From: Gordonia sp. KTR9
GTDB lineage: Bacteria; Actinomycetota; Actinomycetes; Mycobacteriales; Mycobacteriaceae
Length of the DNA stretch: 64,000 nucleotides
Assembly (NCBI RefSeq): GCF_000143885.2
Contig: NC_018581.1
Location: 3,472,001-3,536,000, forward strand
Direction of reading: 5' to 3'
The notes under the pieces were generated by a model. It worked only from the letters and a program-made list of their open reading frames with translations, was not told where the DNA came from and ran no database searches. Each line of letters opens with the position of its first letter. The stretch's first letter is position 1. This document shows positions 29,968 to 39,332 of the stretch, piece after piece. The translations under genes were made by a program, and so were the position numbers.

Positions 29968-30975
29968 TCAGAGCCCGGAGACCGGACGCGACTCGGGGCC
30001 GGGTTCGGCGAGGGAGCGGGCGGTCGCCCGGATCGCCTGGCGCGCAACCTCTGCCGCGCCGACGACGCCGGCCGTCTCGCCGAGTTGGGTACCGCGGATG
30101 CGAGCGAGCTGGCGGTGCCCGGCGCCGGTGACCTGCCGGGCGTAGTGTTCCCGGGCCTCGTCGAGGAACAGACCCGACGCCGCGCCGACACCGCCGGCCA
30201 GCACGATGAGGTCGGGGTCGAAGATGTCGGCGATCATCGCGAGCCCCTGGCCCAGCGACGTCGCGAACCGTCCGAACGCCGCCAGCGCCACCGCGTCCCC
30301 GTCGGCGGCGGCCCGGGCGACCCGCCGGCCGGTCAGCGACCCGGGATCGGCCGCGACGTCCGCCGCGAGTTGACTGCGTCCCCAGTCGCCGTCGGCCAGC
30401 AACTCCACGACGGTGTCCACCAATGCGGTCCCGCTGCAGTACCGCTCCCAGCAGCCGCGTTTGCCGCAGGCGCAGGCACGCCCGTCCGGGACGATCGTCA
30501 GATGTCCGAGTTCCGGTGCCACCCCGTAACTTCCGCGGTAGATCTCCCCGTCGATGACGAATCCCGCACCGATTCCGGTACCGATCGCAAGGACGACGGT
30601 GTTGTGACCGCGCGCAGCCGCGCCGAATCGCCATTCGGCCACCGCGGCGGCATTGGCGTCGTGTTCGGCGTAGACCGGGATGCCCACGCGCCGGGTCATC
30701 TCCTCGGCCACCGGCGCCTCACGCCAGGGCAGGTGCGGCGCGAACCGGACGATCCGGCGGTCGGTGGTGAGGAAACCGGCGATCGCGAGCCCGACGGCCT
30801 TCGCGTCCCACCGGGAGGTCAGCTCGCCGACGAGCCGGTCCAGGCAGTGTTCGAGCGCGGCCGCGGTGGGCGGGGTCTGCGCACGGAGCGTGTCGAGCAT
30901 CGTCCCGCGGTCGTCGACCACCGACGCGCGCACGCTGGTGCCGCCGATGTCGATGCCGATCGTCAGATCGCCCAT
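29968..30975 (-). CDS. ROK-family glucokinase
   Basis: Sugar kinase of the ROK family. It shows the N-terminal phosphate-binding GIDIGGTSVRASVVD, the EHDANAAAVAEW segment, the zinc motif CACGKRGCWERYCSG and GTGIGAGFVIDGEIYRG. Glucose is the most likely substrate for this subgroup. The ATG overlaps the stop of the upstream gene by one base (TGATG), and 154 bp separate its stop from the acyltransferase start. Confidence 0.9.
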   Translation of the reverse strand: MGDLTIGIDIGGTSVRASVVDDRGTMLDTLRAQTPPTAAALEHCLDRLVGELTSRWDAKAVGLAIAGFLTTDRRIVRFAPHLPWREAPVAEEMTRRVGIPVYAEHDANAAAVAEWRFGAAARGHNTVVLAIGTGIGAGFVIDGEIYRGSYGVAPELGHLTIVPDGRACACGKRGCWERYCSGTALVDTVVELLADGDWGRSQLAADVAADPGSLTGRRVARAAADGDAVALAAFGRFATSLGQGLAMIADIFDPDLIVLAGGVGAASGLFLDEAREHYARQVTGAGHRQLARIRGTQLGETAGVVGAAEVARQAIRATARSLAEPGPESRPVSGL

Positions 30976-31478
30976 CAGTTCTCCTGCCCGGGACCGGGTT
31001 CGGGGGGCGGCGTGGCCCGTCGCGGTGTGTCACCAGGATGCGGCGCCGCGGCGTCGCGACCTGCCGGGGCGTTGAATCGCACCGCGATCGGCTCGTACTG
31101 GCGTGGCGCCGCCGACGCGGTGGGTGAGGATCGCAGCGCCTCGGCGACGGCCTCGAGCACGGCGATCACCGCCGCGATCAGCCGGGCGACGAGGTCGCCG
31201 ATCTCCGCGAGCAGCGAGGTGATCTCCCCCGATGCCTCGGCGAGAGCGTGTCCGAGCGGGCCACCGTCGGCGAAGGCCGCGAAACCGGGCCGGGTCCCGG
31301 CCGCAGTCCCACCGCCGGGGGCGGCCGTCTGCGGGGCAGGCGCGAAGAGCGCGGCCAGGTGGTCGATCTGGGTGGCCAGTCCGAGCAGCAGGTCACGCAC
31401 CGGGTCGGCGGATTCGTCTCGACGCTCGTGCGCAGACCCCTCACCGGCCTGGCGGAACGTCTCGTCGTCCGTGCCCAT
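30975..31478 (-). CDS. Conserved hypothetical protein (Rv2183c-like)
   Basis: A 167-residue protein of unknown function. It has a charged N-terminus, a helix around RDLLLGLATQIDHLAALFA, a second long helix of Ala/Leu/Ile residues (ITSLLAEIGDLVARLIAAV and onward) that may pack on membranes or self-associate, and a proline-rich tail. Its position between the glucokinase and the ArsA-like ATPase matches Rv2183c. It is translationally coupled to the glucokinase. Confidence 0.7.
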   Translation of the reverse strand: MGTDDETFRQAGEGSAHERRDESADPVRDLLLGLATQIDHLAALFAPAPQTAAPGGGTAAGTRPGFAAFADGGPLGHALAEASGEITSLLAEIGDLVARLIAAVIAVLEAVAEALRSSPTASAAPRQYEPIAVRFNAPAGRDAAAPHPGDTPRRATPPPEPGPGQEN

Positions 31479-31542
31479 CGCGAACTCTCCCCTTCTCCTG
31501 GCCCCGCGGGTACACCCACCCGCATGTCTGTCGTCCGGATCA

Positions 31543-31562
31543 CCGGCACCGTACCGTGCCGG
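31543..31562 (-). terminator. Candidate hairpin downstream of the ArsA-like ATPase gene
   Basis: A 7-bp stem, CCGGCAC / GTGCCGG, with a 6-base loop lies in the 166-bp gap after the ATPase gene. No clear T-run follows, so confidence is low. Confidence 0.4.
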
Positions 31563-31644
31563 GTCACTCGGTGCGGTCTGGCGAACGTACCCCGCTCGGG
31601 CGGATCCATTCCACCATCGCCGTTCCGCGCCGAGAGTGACCGGA

Positions 31645-32874
31645 TCAGTTCTGGGGCCGGGGCCAGACCGACGGATCGGGGACGAACCCGATGCCCAGGT
31701 TCGTTCCGTCCCAGTCGGCGTCGACCACCGTGCATCGCCGCAGCACCGACGGCAGGCGCACCGGGTGGCGGAAACCCGCGATCGTCACCAGCAGGTCGTC
31801 TCCGCTGCGCCCGAGGGCCAGCGAATCCGGATCGGGTAGGCGCTGCGGCCACGACAGCCGATACACCGGGCCGGCCGGTCCGCCGCCCACGCGTCCCTGC
31901 CCCGCCTCGACCTCGGCCGCGGCCGACCCCCGCGGCATGCCGTGCGGCGCCGGCAGCGACACCGCGAGCTTGCGGAGCCGGGCCATGCGATCGATCGTGT
32001 CGGCCGACTTCTCGACGACCTGGACGCGGACGGATGGGGAGCCGTCGGCAGCCGCGAGTTCGGCCTGCACCATCTCGGCGATCTCGGCCACGGGCTCGGC
32101 GCCGACGCCACCGTTGACCTGGACCGAGGCCAGGGGCAGCCCCATGAGGTCGGCGGCGGCGAGGTGATGACCGGTCAGTCGCCGGCTCCGGTCGTCGGCG
32201 GCGAGCACGAGGTGCACCGCCACCGCGTGGGGGTCGGCGAACAGTTCGGCGATGTCGAGGCAATCGCGGTCGATGGCGTCGACGGCGGCCGTCAGCTGGG
32301 CGACCACCGGACGTTCGGCGGCCATCGCGAGACGGCGGTGCCGCGGCCAGAACCGATTCAGCGCTTGGCTGAGAACCGCTCCGCCGCGCAGGAATTGCAG
32401 TGGGTCACCACACCCGGAACAGTCGACGACGATCCGCTGCCACCGGCCGCTGACCGCCTCGTCCCGGATACGCCGCAGCAGGAGGAAGTCGTCGATCCCC
32501 GGCAGCGAGGTGAGCTCGGCGGCGTCGATCCCGGCCAGCGCGCCGACCCCGGGCAACATCGTCTTGCTGCGGCTCACCGTGTGCTCGAGGACGTCGACGA
32601 AAGCCGACCACGTGCGTTCGGTGAGGTCCAGCCGGTCCAGGCTCAGCAGGTGGAGGTACTTGGAGACCACGACGGGCTCCCCGGGCCGGCGATACACCCG
32701 TGCCCACTCGTGCACCGGCGACCAGCGGTCGACGGTGATGAGGAGGGTGTCGGATTCGGCGGCGGCGAGGCCCGATCGGGGCGAGGGTCGCGCCGCCCGG
32801 TTCGCGACGGGGCGCTGGGTCGCGCCGGCGGCTGCGATCGCGGAGACACCAGAGCCCCCCGGACCGAGCACCAC
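31645..32874 (-). CDS. ArsA/Rv2184c-like ATPase-fold protein with atypical P-loop
   Basis: A protein of about 409 residues in the Rv2184c position, with an ArsA/MinD-like layout: N-terminal GPGGSGVSAIAAA, a VDCSGCGDPLQFL strand after a regulatory helix region, and a C-terminal all-beta segment. The P-loop lacks the usual lysine of GKGGVGKS-type loops, so ATP binding is doubtful. The first GTG (32874) leaves almost nothing before the P-loop. The frame is open upstream to a CTG that would overlap the previous stop (LIDLTPIHVVLGPGG), so the real start may be non-standard. Confidence 0.75.
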   Translation of the reverse strand: MVLGPGGSGVSAIAAAGATQRPVANRAARPSPRSGLAAAESDTLLITVDRWSPVHEWARVYRRPGEPVVVSKYLHLLSLDRLDLTERTWSAFVDVLEHTVSRSKTMLPGVGALAGIDAAELTSLPGIDDFLLLRRIRDEAVSGRWQRIVVDCSGCGDPLQFLRGGAVLSQALNRFWPRHRRLAMAAERPVVAQLTAAVDAIDRDCLDIAELFADPHAVAVHLVLAADDRSRRLTGHHLAAADLMGLPLASVQVNGGVGAEPVAEIAEMVQAELAAADGSPSVRVQVVEKSADTIDRMARLRKLAVSLPAPHGMPRGSAAAEVEAGQGRVGGGPAGPVYRLSWPQRLPDPDSLALGRSGDDLLVTIAGFRHPVRLPSVLRRCTVVDADWDGTNLGIGFVPDPSVWPRPQN

Positions 32875-32894
32875 GTGGATGGGTGTGAGATCGA

Positions 32895-33332
32895 TCAGCC
32901 TTCGACCCTCTTCTTGAGGTCGTTCAGCGCAGCATCGGTGATGGCCTTCTCGGCGCGCCGTTTCAGCTGTCCGATCATCGGCACCTGCAGGTCGACCATG
33001 AGTTCATAGGTCACCTTCGTCGATCCCGGAACCTGTTGAGTGAGTACGTAACGCCCGCGCTGATCCTTCTGCAGATCACTCGACACCAGGCGCCACGAGA
33101 CCGCTGTGGTGTTCGGATCCCATTCGTAGGCAAGCACATACGTGTCCTGCAGGACTCCGGCGTCGAGCATGAACCGGACCTCGGTGGCGCGGCCGGACTC
33201 ATCGGTGCGCAGCACCTCGACCTCGCGAGCCGCGGTCACCCACTCGGGATAGTGCTCGAAGTCGGCGATGACGGCGAGGATGGCGTCGGCGTCGGCGCCG
33301 ATGACGATGTCGCGTTCGGTGTGGTCGGCCAT
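32895..33332 (-). CDS. SRPBCC-family protein (Rv2185c/TB16.3-like)
   Basis: A 145-residue START/Bet v1-type fold protein, beginning with DIVIGADADAILAVIADFEHYPEWV and ending in a long C-terminal helix, as in Rv2185c. Such proteins bind hydrophobic ligands in a central cavity; the ligand is unknown. The ATG overlaps the stop of the upstream SRPBCC gene by one base (TGATG), so the two are coupled. Confidence 0.88.
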   Translation of the reverse strand: MADHTERDIVIGADADAILAVIADFEHYPEWVTAAREVEVLRTDESGRATEVRFMLDAGVLQDTYVLAYEWDPNTTAVSWRLVSSDLQKDQRGRYVLTQQVPGSTKVTYELMVDLQVPMIGQLKRRAEKAITDAALNDLKKRVEG

Positions 33333-33790
33333 CACCGTGTCCCGGCCGCGGACGCGTCTCGTCCTGGTGCGGCGGCCTCGTGCCCGGCCGCCGGCCCACC
33401 GATGACACGGCCGTCCTCCAGCAGTCTCTTGACCTCGAAGGAGACGTCCTTGCCCGTCACCCGACGCTGCTTGTTCACCTCGGCCAGCACGTCGGCCCGG
33501 GCTCGCGCGTCCTCGGGCAGCGGGCCGGTGGGCTCGGCGTGGAGAAAATAATGAAGGACGAAGCCGTCGAGGACCGCCTCGTTCCAGATCTCCATCGTCC
33601 CCGACACCGGACCCTCGACCCGCCAGCGCACGCCCTGCTCGCCCCGGTCCTCGGTGACCGCCAGACGGAGGTCCGGCCACCATTTGCGCCAGTTGGCGGG
33701 GTCGCCGATCACGGCGGCTGCCGACGGCGGTGCCGCGGCGACGAAGACCTCGTCGGCCACCTGGATGCTCGTCACGCCCACTAGCTTCAC
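33332..33790 (-). CDS. Second SRPBCC-family protein (Rv2186c-like)
   Basis: A 152-residue protein with the SRPBCC start VADEVFVAAAPPSAAAVIGDP and a W-rich beta region (NWRKWWPDLRL, then GTMEIWNE). Its placement beside another SRPBCC gene matches Rv2186c. The GTG at 33790 is used; a GTG at 33775 (VTSIQVADE) would give a better-centred N-terminus. The C-terminal 20 residues are low complexity. It is divergent from fadD15. Confidence 0.82.
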   Translation of the reverse strand: MKLVGVTSIQVADEVFVAAAPPSAAAVIGDPANWRKWWPDLRLAVTEDRGEQGVRWRVEGPVSGTMEIWNEAVLDGFVLHYFLHAEPTGPLPEDARARADVLAEVNKQRRVTGKDVSFEVKRLLEDGRVIGGPAAGHEAAAPGRDASAAGTR

Positions 33791-33898
33791 ATACTCGCGT
33801 CGACGCAGGGTAGTGCACCCGAAACCGACGTCGCGATCAGTCCCGTTCAGCAGCGGGGATACGATTCGGTCACTGATGTCTACTGGAGGGTAACCACG

Positions 33899-35707
33899 AT
33901 GGGTGAGTACAGCGTGCCCGCGAAGTTCTCGATCGCCGACGACGAGAACTGCACGAACATCATCTTCGGCCTGGCGGAGCGGTCACCGCAGCACATCGTG
34001 TTCCGCCACAAGCAGGGCGACCGGTGGGAACCGGTGACTGCCGCCGACGCCGCCTCCCGGATCTCCGCGATCGCCAAGGGGCTGATCGCATCCGGCGTCA
34101 ATCCCGGCGACCGGGTGGCGCTGCTGTCGCGCACCCGCCTCGAGTGGAACCTGTTCGACTTCGCGATCTGGTCGGCCGGCGCGATCACTGTTCCGATCTA
34201 CGACTCCTCCTCCGCGGGTCAGATCGAGTGGATCATGCAGGATTCCGGTGCCGTGGCGATCGTCCTCGAGGACGACGGACATCGCGCCGAGTTCGAGTCC
34301 ATCGATTCCCTCACCGCGCCGGTCACCGTCTTCCAGATCGACCGCACCGGCGCGCCGGGGGCCGTCGACGAGCTCGTCGCGGCGGGCGCCGACGTCCACG
34401 ACGACGAGGTCGCAGCCCGCCGGGCCACCGTCAAGGCCGCCGACCCGGCGACCCTGATCTACACCTCGGGCACCACCGGACGCCCGAAGGGCTGCGAGCT
34501 CACCCACGCGAACATGCTGTCCGAGGTACGGGCGGTTCTGGCCGGCGACATCCTCGACAAGGTCATCGCCCGCGACTCCAAGCGCCTGCTGATGTTCCTC
34601 CCCCTCGCCCACGTGCTCGCCCGGGCCATCACGCTCGTCGCCATCGAAGCCGGCGCGGAGGTCGGGCACACCAGCGACATCCCGAACCTGGTGGACGAAT
34701 TCGCCGTCTTCAAACCGTCGCTCATCCTGTCGGTGCCGCGCGTCTTCGAGAAGGTCTACAACACCGCACGCCAGAAGGCCCACGACGGCGGCAAGGGCAA
34801 GATCTTCGACGCCGCGTCGGACACCGCGATCGCCTACTCGCAGGCGAAGGAGAAGGGGCAGGTCGGCCTCGCGCTGAAGGTCAAGCACGGCGCCTTCGAC
34901 GCGCTCGTCTACAAGAAGCTCCGCGCCGCCCTCGGCGACGAATGCCAGATGGCGATCTCCGGTGGCGCTCCGCTCGGCGCCCGCCTGGGCCACTTCTTCT
35001 CCGGCGTCGGCGTGCCCGTATTCGAGGGTTACGGGCTGACCGAGACCACCGCGGCCTTCAGCGTGAACACCCCGTCGGCATCGAAGATCGGCAGCGTCGG
35101 GAAGCCGTTGTCGGGCAACGCCGTTCGGATCGGGGACGACGGCGAGGTGCTGCTGCGCGGCGGAGTCGTCTTCACCGAGTACTGGCAGAATCCGGAGGCC
35201 ACCGCATCGGCGGTCGTCGACGGATGGTTCCACACCGGCGACCTCGGCACCGTGGATGCCGATGGATTCATCACCATCACCGGCCGCAAGAAGGAATTGA
35301 TCGTGACCGCGGGCGGCAAGAACGTCTCCCCCGCCGGACTCGAAGACGTCATCCGCGCCAATGCGTTGATCTCGCAGGCGACCGTCGTCGGTGACGCGAA
35401 ACCGTTCGTGGCCGCACTCATCACGATCGATCCCGAGGCGTTCCCGGCGTGGAAGGAACGCACCGGCAAGCCGGCGTCCGCGACGGTCGCCGATCTCGCC
35501 GACGACACCGACCTGCGGGCCGAGGTGCAGTCGGCCGTCGACCTCGCCAACAAGACGGTGTCCAGCGCCGAGTCGATCAAGAAGTTCCGGATCCTGCCGA
35601 CCGATTTCACCGAGGAGACCGGCGAGATGACGCCGACCCTCAAGGTCAAGCGCAACGTCGTCGTGCAGAAGTTCGCCGGCGACATCGAGGCGATCTACCA
35701 GCGCTGA
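33899..35707 (+). CDS. fadD15: Long-chain fatty-acid--CoA ligase FadD15
   Basis: AMP-forming acyl-CoA synthetase. The AMP-binding loop is LIYTSGTTGRPKGCELTH; further family motifs are GYGLTETTAAF, WFHTGDLGTVD and the hinge sequence GRKKELIVTAGGKNVSP. The 602-residue length is normal. The ATG at 33899 has GGAGGG upstream, and TACGAT about 30 bases before it could be the -10. It is equivalent to Rv2187 and is convergent with pimB'. Confidence 0.95.
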   Translation: MGEYSVPAKFSIADDENCTNIIFGLAERSPQHIVFRHKQGDRWEPVTAADAASRISAIAKGLIASGVNPGDRVALLSRTRLEWNLFDFAIWSAGAITVPIYDSSSAGQIEWIMQDSGAVAIVLEDDGHRAEFESIDSLTAPVTVFQIDRTGAPGAVDELVAAGADVHDDEVAARRATVKAADPATLIYTSGTTGRPKGCELTHANMLSEVRAVLAGDILDKVIARDSKRLLMFLPLAHVLARAITLVAIEAGAEVGHTSDIPNLVDEFAVFKPSLILSVPRVFEKVYNTARQKAHDGGKGKIFDAASDTAIAYSQAKEKGQVGLALKVKHGAFDALVYKKLRAALGDECQMAISGGAPLGARLGHFFSGVGVPVFEGYGLTETTAAFSVNTPSASKIGSVGKPLSGNAVRIGDDGEVLLRGGVVFTEYWQNPEATASAVVDGWFHTGDLGTVDADGFITITGRKKELIVTAGGKNVSPAGLEDVIRANALISQATVVGDAKPFVAALITIDPEAFPAWKERTGKPASATVADLADDTDLRAEVQSAVDLANKTVSSAESIKKFRILPTDFTEETGEMTPTLKVKRNVVVQKFAGDIEAIYQR

Positions 35708-35730
35708 GCCCAGCGCCGGCGGCGTGGGCC

Positions 35731-35768
35731 GCCTACGCCGGTTGCTCCTCAGAGCAACTGGCGTAGGC
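35731..35768. terminator. Bidirectional hairpin between fadD15 and pimB'
   Basis: A 17-bp stem with one mismatch (35731-35747 with 35752-35768) has a 4-base loop, CTCA. The right arm is part of the last codons of pimB', so the hairpin would serve both convergent genes. Confidence 0.75.
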
Positions 35769-36873
35769 GGGCCGCCATCTGGCTCCACTGCCAGTTCTCG
35801 ACGACGTATCGCCGTCCCGCCCGGCCCATCTCGGCGGCTGCGGCGCGATCACCGAGGATCGACAGGGTCGCCAGGGCGACGGCGTCGACATCGGTGCCGT
35901 CGACGGCGGTGCCGGTGACCCCTTCCTCGATGGTCTCCGGGGCACCCCCGGACAGGCCCGCGACAACGGGCACGCCGGACGCCGACGCCTCCAGGTAGAC
36001 GATGCCCAGCCCTTCCACGTCCAGACCACGACCCCGCGTGCGGGACGGCATCGCGAACACGTCCGCGATGTTGTGGTAGGCGGCGAGCTCGTCGGCGGGC
36101 ACCGAACCGGTGAAGATCACCTCACCCGCCACCCCCGTGTCGGCGGCGAGGTCGCGCAAGGTCTTCGCATAGGGACCACCGCCGACGATGACGAGCGTGG
36201 CGTCGGGAATCGTGCGCCGGATCAACGGCAACGCGCGGATCAGGACATCCTGACCCTTGCGCGGCACAAGTCGCGACAAACAGAGGATCGTCGGCCGCTC
36301 CCCCAGGTCGAGACGTTCACGAAACCGCTGACGCAGCACCGGATCCGGGGCGAAACGTTCGGTGTCGACGCCTGGGGGCAGATGTTCCAGGGCCGCGCGG
36401 GCACCGAAGGCCGATGCGAAACGGCCGCGGGTGTAGCGGCTGACGAAGGTGATCACATCGGTGTGGCGACCGATGTGACCCAGCACCTGTCGCGCGCCCG
36501 GGAGCATCGACCAGCCGACCTCGTGACCGTGTGTGCTCGCGACGATCCGCTGCGCGCCCGCACGACGCATCGCCGGCGCCAGGACGGCCAGCGGTGCGGC
36601 CGCCCCGAACCACACCGTCGAGATCTGTTCTCGGCGCACGATCTCGGCGGCGCGCCGCGCGACGAACGGAGTGGGCAGCATGAGGGTCGTCGGGTGCCGG
36701 TACACCCGGTATGCCGCCGCCGCGTCGAACTTCTCGTGCGAGTCGCCCCGCCACCGAGGCGCGTAGACGACCACATCCTCCGGGGGCAGCAGCTCCACGA
36801 GATTCTGGAGGTAGGACTGGATGCCGCCGGGCCGGGGCGGGAAATCGTTGGTGAGCAGCAACGTCCGGGCCAT
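35749..36873 (-). CDS. pimB: GDP-mannose-dependent PIM mannosyltransferase PimB'
   Basis: GT4 glycosyltransferase that transfers the second mannose to phosphatidylinositol monomannoside. Visible are the N-terminal TNDFPPRPGGIQSYLQNL acceptor loop, STHGHEVGW, the SRLVPRKGQD donor-binding motif and the EGLGIVYLEASASG (E-x7-E) signature. The ATG at 36873 gives 374 residues and overlaps the upstream lipoprotein stop. It corresponds to Rv2188c and works at the inner face of the membrane ahead of the mptA/mptC-type enzymes also found here. Confidence 0.94.
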   Translation of the reverse strand: MARTLLLTNDFPPRPGGIQSYLQNLVELLPPEDVVVYAPRWRGDSHEKFDAAAAYRVYRHPTTLMLPTPFVARRAAEIVRREQISTVWFGAAAPLAVLAPAMRRAGAQRIVASTHGHEVGWSMLPGARQVLGHIGRHTDVITFVSRYTRGRFASAFGARAALEHLPPGVDTERFAPDPVLRQRFRERLDLGERPTILCLSRLVPRKGQDVLIRALPLIRRTIPDATLVIVGGGPYAKTLRDLAADTGVAGEVIFTGSVPADELAAYHNIADVFAMPSRTRGRGLDVEGLGIVYLEASASGVPVVAGLSGGAPETIEEGVTGTAVDGTDVDAVALATLSILGDRAAAAEMGRAGRRYVVENWQWSQMAARLRQLL

Positions 36874-38276
36874 CAGCCGGCCTGCCGTACCAGCCAGCGC
36901 TGCCACCCGGCGAGCAGTTCGGCACGCGTCAGCCCGAGGCTCGAGGCGATCGCCGCGTCCTGGGCCGTGGGCACGGCCGACGCCGCGACCCCCACGTACA
37001 TCTTCTTCAGTCGGACCTCGTCGAACCGATCGGCGACGTAGGCCGCCAACGACCACGCACTCTGATAAGCCACCTGTGAAGTCTGCCCGTCCATCGCGAA
37101 GTCGGCGTCGGCGGGTGGGCCCGCGGGGACGGCGCCGGCGCGCACGGTCGCGGTCAGATCGGGAGCGGCGTCGGCGAACCGCGTGTAGGTGCCCTTGCGG
37201 CCGACGTACTCGGCCACCCCCTCGGTGATCCACAGCGGCGCGTCGAGCGCGGTGGAGGTGCGGGCGGCGACGTGCGTCAGCTCGTGCCGGAGCACCACGG
37301 CGAGTGTCGGAGGCGCGAGTTCCCGGATCGCCGGGGTCAGGATGATCCGCTGTCCGGTCGCGGTGCGCTGCACCAGGTCGACACTGCTGTACACCGTCGC
37401 GGCCGCCGCCGTGTCGGTGGCCGCGCGCCCGTCGGGCACCAGCGCGCTGAACTCGACGTCGGTCGCGGTCGCCACGATGACGGCACGGCGATCCCAGGAG
37501 TCGCCCCAGAAGTCACTGACGGCATCGACCGCGGCCGGCAGCTCACGCCGAAGCGCCGTCACCGCCGGTCCGGTTCGCGGGTACGACGCGACCACCGACG
37601 TGCCGCCCGCGGTCGCGGTGTCGGCGACCTGGAGACCGGGCAGCTCCCACATCTGGGTGGGCGACGGGTCACGACCCAGCGCCTCGGCATCGGCGACGAG
37701 GCGCCACTCGTCGCCGTGGCGGGCGACCACGAACTGGGTGCCGACGACCACCTCGGCCTCGGCGATACCCGGAACGGTCTCGCCGCCGAGCGCGTAGCGC
37801 AGCTCCACCGGTGCCACCCACGAGTCGGAACTCCCCCCGGCGTCGAGGAGTTCTTGGAGCTCGCCGGGGACGAGGACCTCCGCCTCCTCGGTGGGCGCGA
37901 GCTGATACCGGAACCCTGCGAACCGCAGAGTGCCGGAACGATCGTTGCGCGGCGTGAACCGGCGGGGCGCGAACGTGCTGGTCGCGGTGAGGAATCTGTT
38001 CTTGAACGCGGGGGTGGCGGCGGTGTCGAACAGGGTCCCGATCGCCCGTATGTCGCCGGAACGCACGGTCTCGGTGAGCGAGTCGAGCAGCCTGGTCACC
38101 CCCGCGGCACGATCACGCTCGTAGACGTTGACCTCGGAACTCGGCGTCGACTCCGCTCCTGCCGATGGGCTCGCTCCCCCCAGCGGATCACCCGTGCCGC
38201 ATCCGGTGAACGTGCCGACGACGACCAGCGCGACGACCGCCGACGACAGGCCGGCACGCCGACGCCGCGAGATCAC
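36873..38276 (-). CDS. Putative lipoprotein metallopeptidase-like protein
   Basis: A 467-residue exported protein. It has a basic start, a hydrophobic core and the lipobox FTGC with Cys26. The C-terminal third has LRHELTHVAAR (HExxH) and, 20-odd residues later, WITEGVAEYVG, whose glutamate could be the third zinc ligand of a gluzincin peptidase. The middle resembles a large ligand-like beta domain with no clear family. The GTG at 38276 lies 6 bp after the upstream stop, and the 3' end is coupled to pimB'. The position is that of Rv2189c. Substrate unknown. Confidence 0.8.
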   Translation of the reverse strand: MISRRRRAGLSSAVVALVVVGTFTGCGTGDPLGGASPSAGAESTPSSEVNVYERDRAAGVTRLLDSLTETVRSGDIRAIGTLFDTAATPAFKNRFLTATSTFAPRRFTPRNDRSGTLRFAGFRYQLAPTEEAEVLVPGELQELLDAGGSSDSWVAPVELRYALGGETVPGIAEAEVVVGTQFVVARHGDEWRLVADAEALGRDPSPTQMWELPGLQVADTATAGGTSVVASYPRTGPAVTALRRELPAAVDAVSDFWGDSWDRRAVIVATATDVEFSALVPDGRAATDTAAAATVYSSVDLVQRTATGQRIILTPAIRELAPPTLAVVLRHELTHVAARTSTALDAPLWITEGVAEYVGRKGTYTRFADAAPDLTATVRAGAVPAGPPADADFAMDGQTSQVAYQSAWSLAAYVADRFDEVRLKKMYVGVAASAVPTAQDAAIASSLGLTRAELLAGWQRWLVRQAG

Positions 38277-38282
38277 CGTGGA

Positions 38283-39332
38283 CTAGAACCGGCGAGCGGA
38301 GTTGTACGGGCCTGCCTCGTCGATCGGCACGACCTTGACCGGGACGCCGAAGGTCGAGGCATGGATGACATATCCGTCGCCGACGTACATGCCGACGTGA
38401 TGCGCGTCCGGGTAGTAGATGATCAGGTCGCCGGGCTTCAGATCGTTGCGGTCGACGGCGGTCCCGCCACCCATCTGCGCCTCGCTCGACCGCGGGATGG
38501 TCTTGCCCGCCTGCTTGAATGCCCAGACCATCAGGCCGGAACAGTCGAATGAGTTCGGTCCGGTGGCGCCCCACACGTACGGATCACCGATCCGGGTCAG
38601 CGCGGCCTGTACCGCGATGAGTCCGGCCGCGGTACCCCTGGGCACCAGACGCGGATCGAAGTCGAAGGTCGGTCCGCGCAGCGCGGCGAGCTGCTTTCCG
38701 GTCATGGACTTGTAGATCGCCCGGATCTGGATCGCCTGGAGCTGCAGGTCGGCCTGTTTCGTCTGCAGATCACCGCGGACCCGCTCGGCGCGGGAGACCG
38801 CCTCGGAGGCCGCCACTGCCGTCTGCTCGGCGTCTTTCTTCGCGATCTCCGTGCGTGCGCGAACCTTCTTGATGGCGGTGAGATCCGCCGACGCCTGACG
38901 CGAGATCATGTCCAGGCCCGACATCTGGTCGAGCAGTGCCTGGGGCGAGTCGCTGATCATCACCGCGTAGAGGCCACTCACGCGAGCGCCCTGGTAGCTG
39001 GCGCGCACGATGGCGTCGACGCGGTTCTGGTGCACCGCCAGCTGGGCGCGGCTCCTGTCGAGCGTCTGCTGTGCCTCGGCCGCCGCCCTCTTGGCCGTGG
39101 CCACGATGCCGCGCTGCTTGTCGTACTCGATCTTCGCGTTGTGCATCGCCTCGGTGGTCTTCTCCGCGTCGATGCCGAGCTGCTTGTAGCGGTCGAGCAG
39201 CTGATCGGCCGAGCGCGCGGGCACCGCACGGGCGTCCCCGACACCACCGGAGACCGTCGGTATGAGCACGGCGAGCGCCGACAGGACGCAGACCGCGAAC
39301 ATCAGCGGACGCGAACGCATGGGTGGCCGCAT
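38283..39332 (-). CDS. NlpC/P60 peptidoglycan hydrolase (Rv2190c/RipC-like)
   Basis: Secreted D,L-endopeptidase-type hydrolase. A signal peptide is followed by a long coiled-coil region (residues about 45-220, rich in Ala/Gln/Lys heptads) and a C-terminal NlpC/P60 domain. The domain has the catalytic cysteine in NSFDCSGLMVWAFKQAG and histidines in HHVGMYVG and VIHAST. This coiled coil plus NlpC/P60 layout matches Rv2190c, which depends on FtsX-type regulators. The ATG at 39332 gives the clearest signal peptide; a GTG at 39374 preceded by GAGGGA is the alternative. Confidence 0.9.
   Translation of the reverse strand: MRPPMRSRPLMFAVCVLSALAVLIPTVSGGVGDARAVPARSADQLLDRYKQLGIDAEKTTEAMHNAKIEYDKQRGIVATAKRAAAEAQQTLDRSRAQLAVHQNRVDAIVRASYQGARVSGLYAVMISDSPQALLDQMSGLDMISRQASADLTAIKKVRARTEIAKKDAEQTAVAASEAVSRAERVRGDLQTKQADLQLQAIQIRAIYKSMTGKQLAALRGPTFDFDPRLVPRGTAAGLIAVQAALTRIGDPYVWGATGPNSFDCSGLMVWAFKQAGKTIPRSSEAQMGGGTAVDRNDLKPGDLIIYYPDAHHVGMYVGDGYVIHASTFGVPVKVVPIDEAGPYNSARRF

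Noticed and set aside
33983-35788. 601-codon minus-strand open frame
   Set aside because: Antisense to fadD15, which has all acyl-CoA synthetase motifs.
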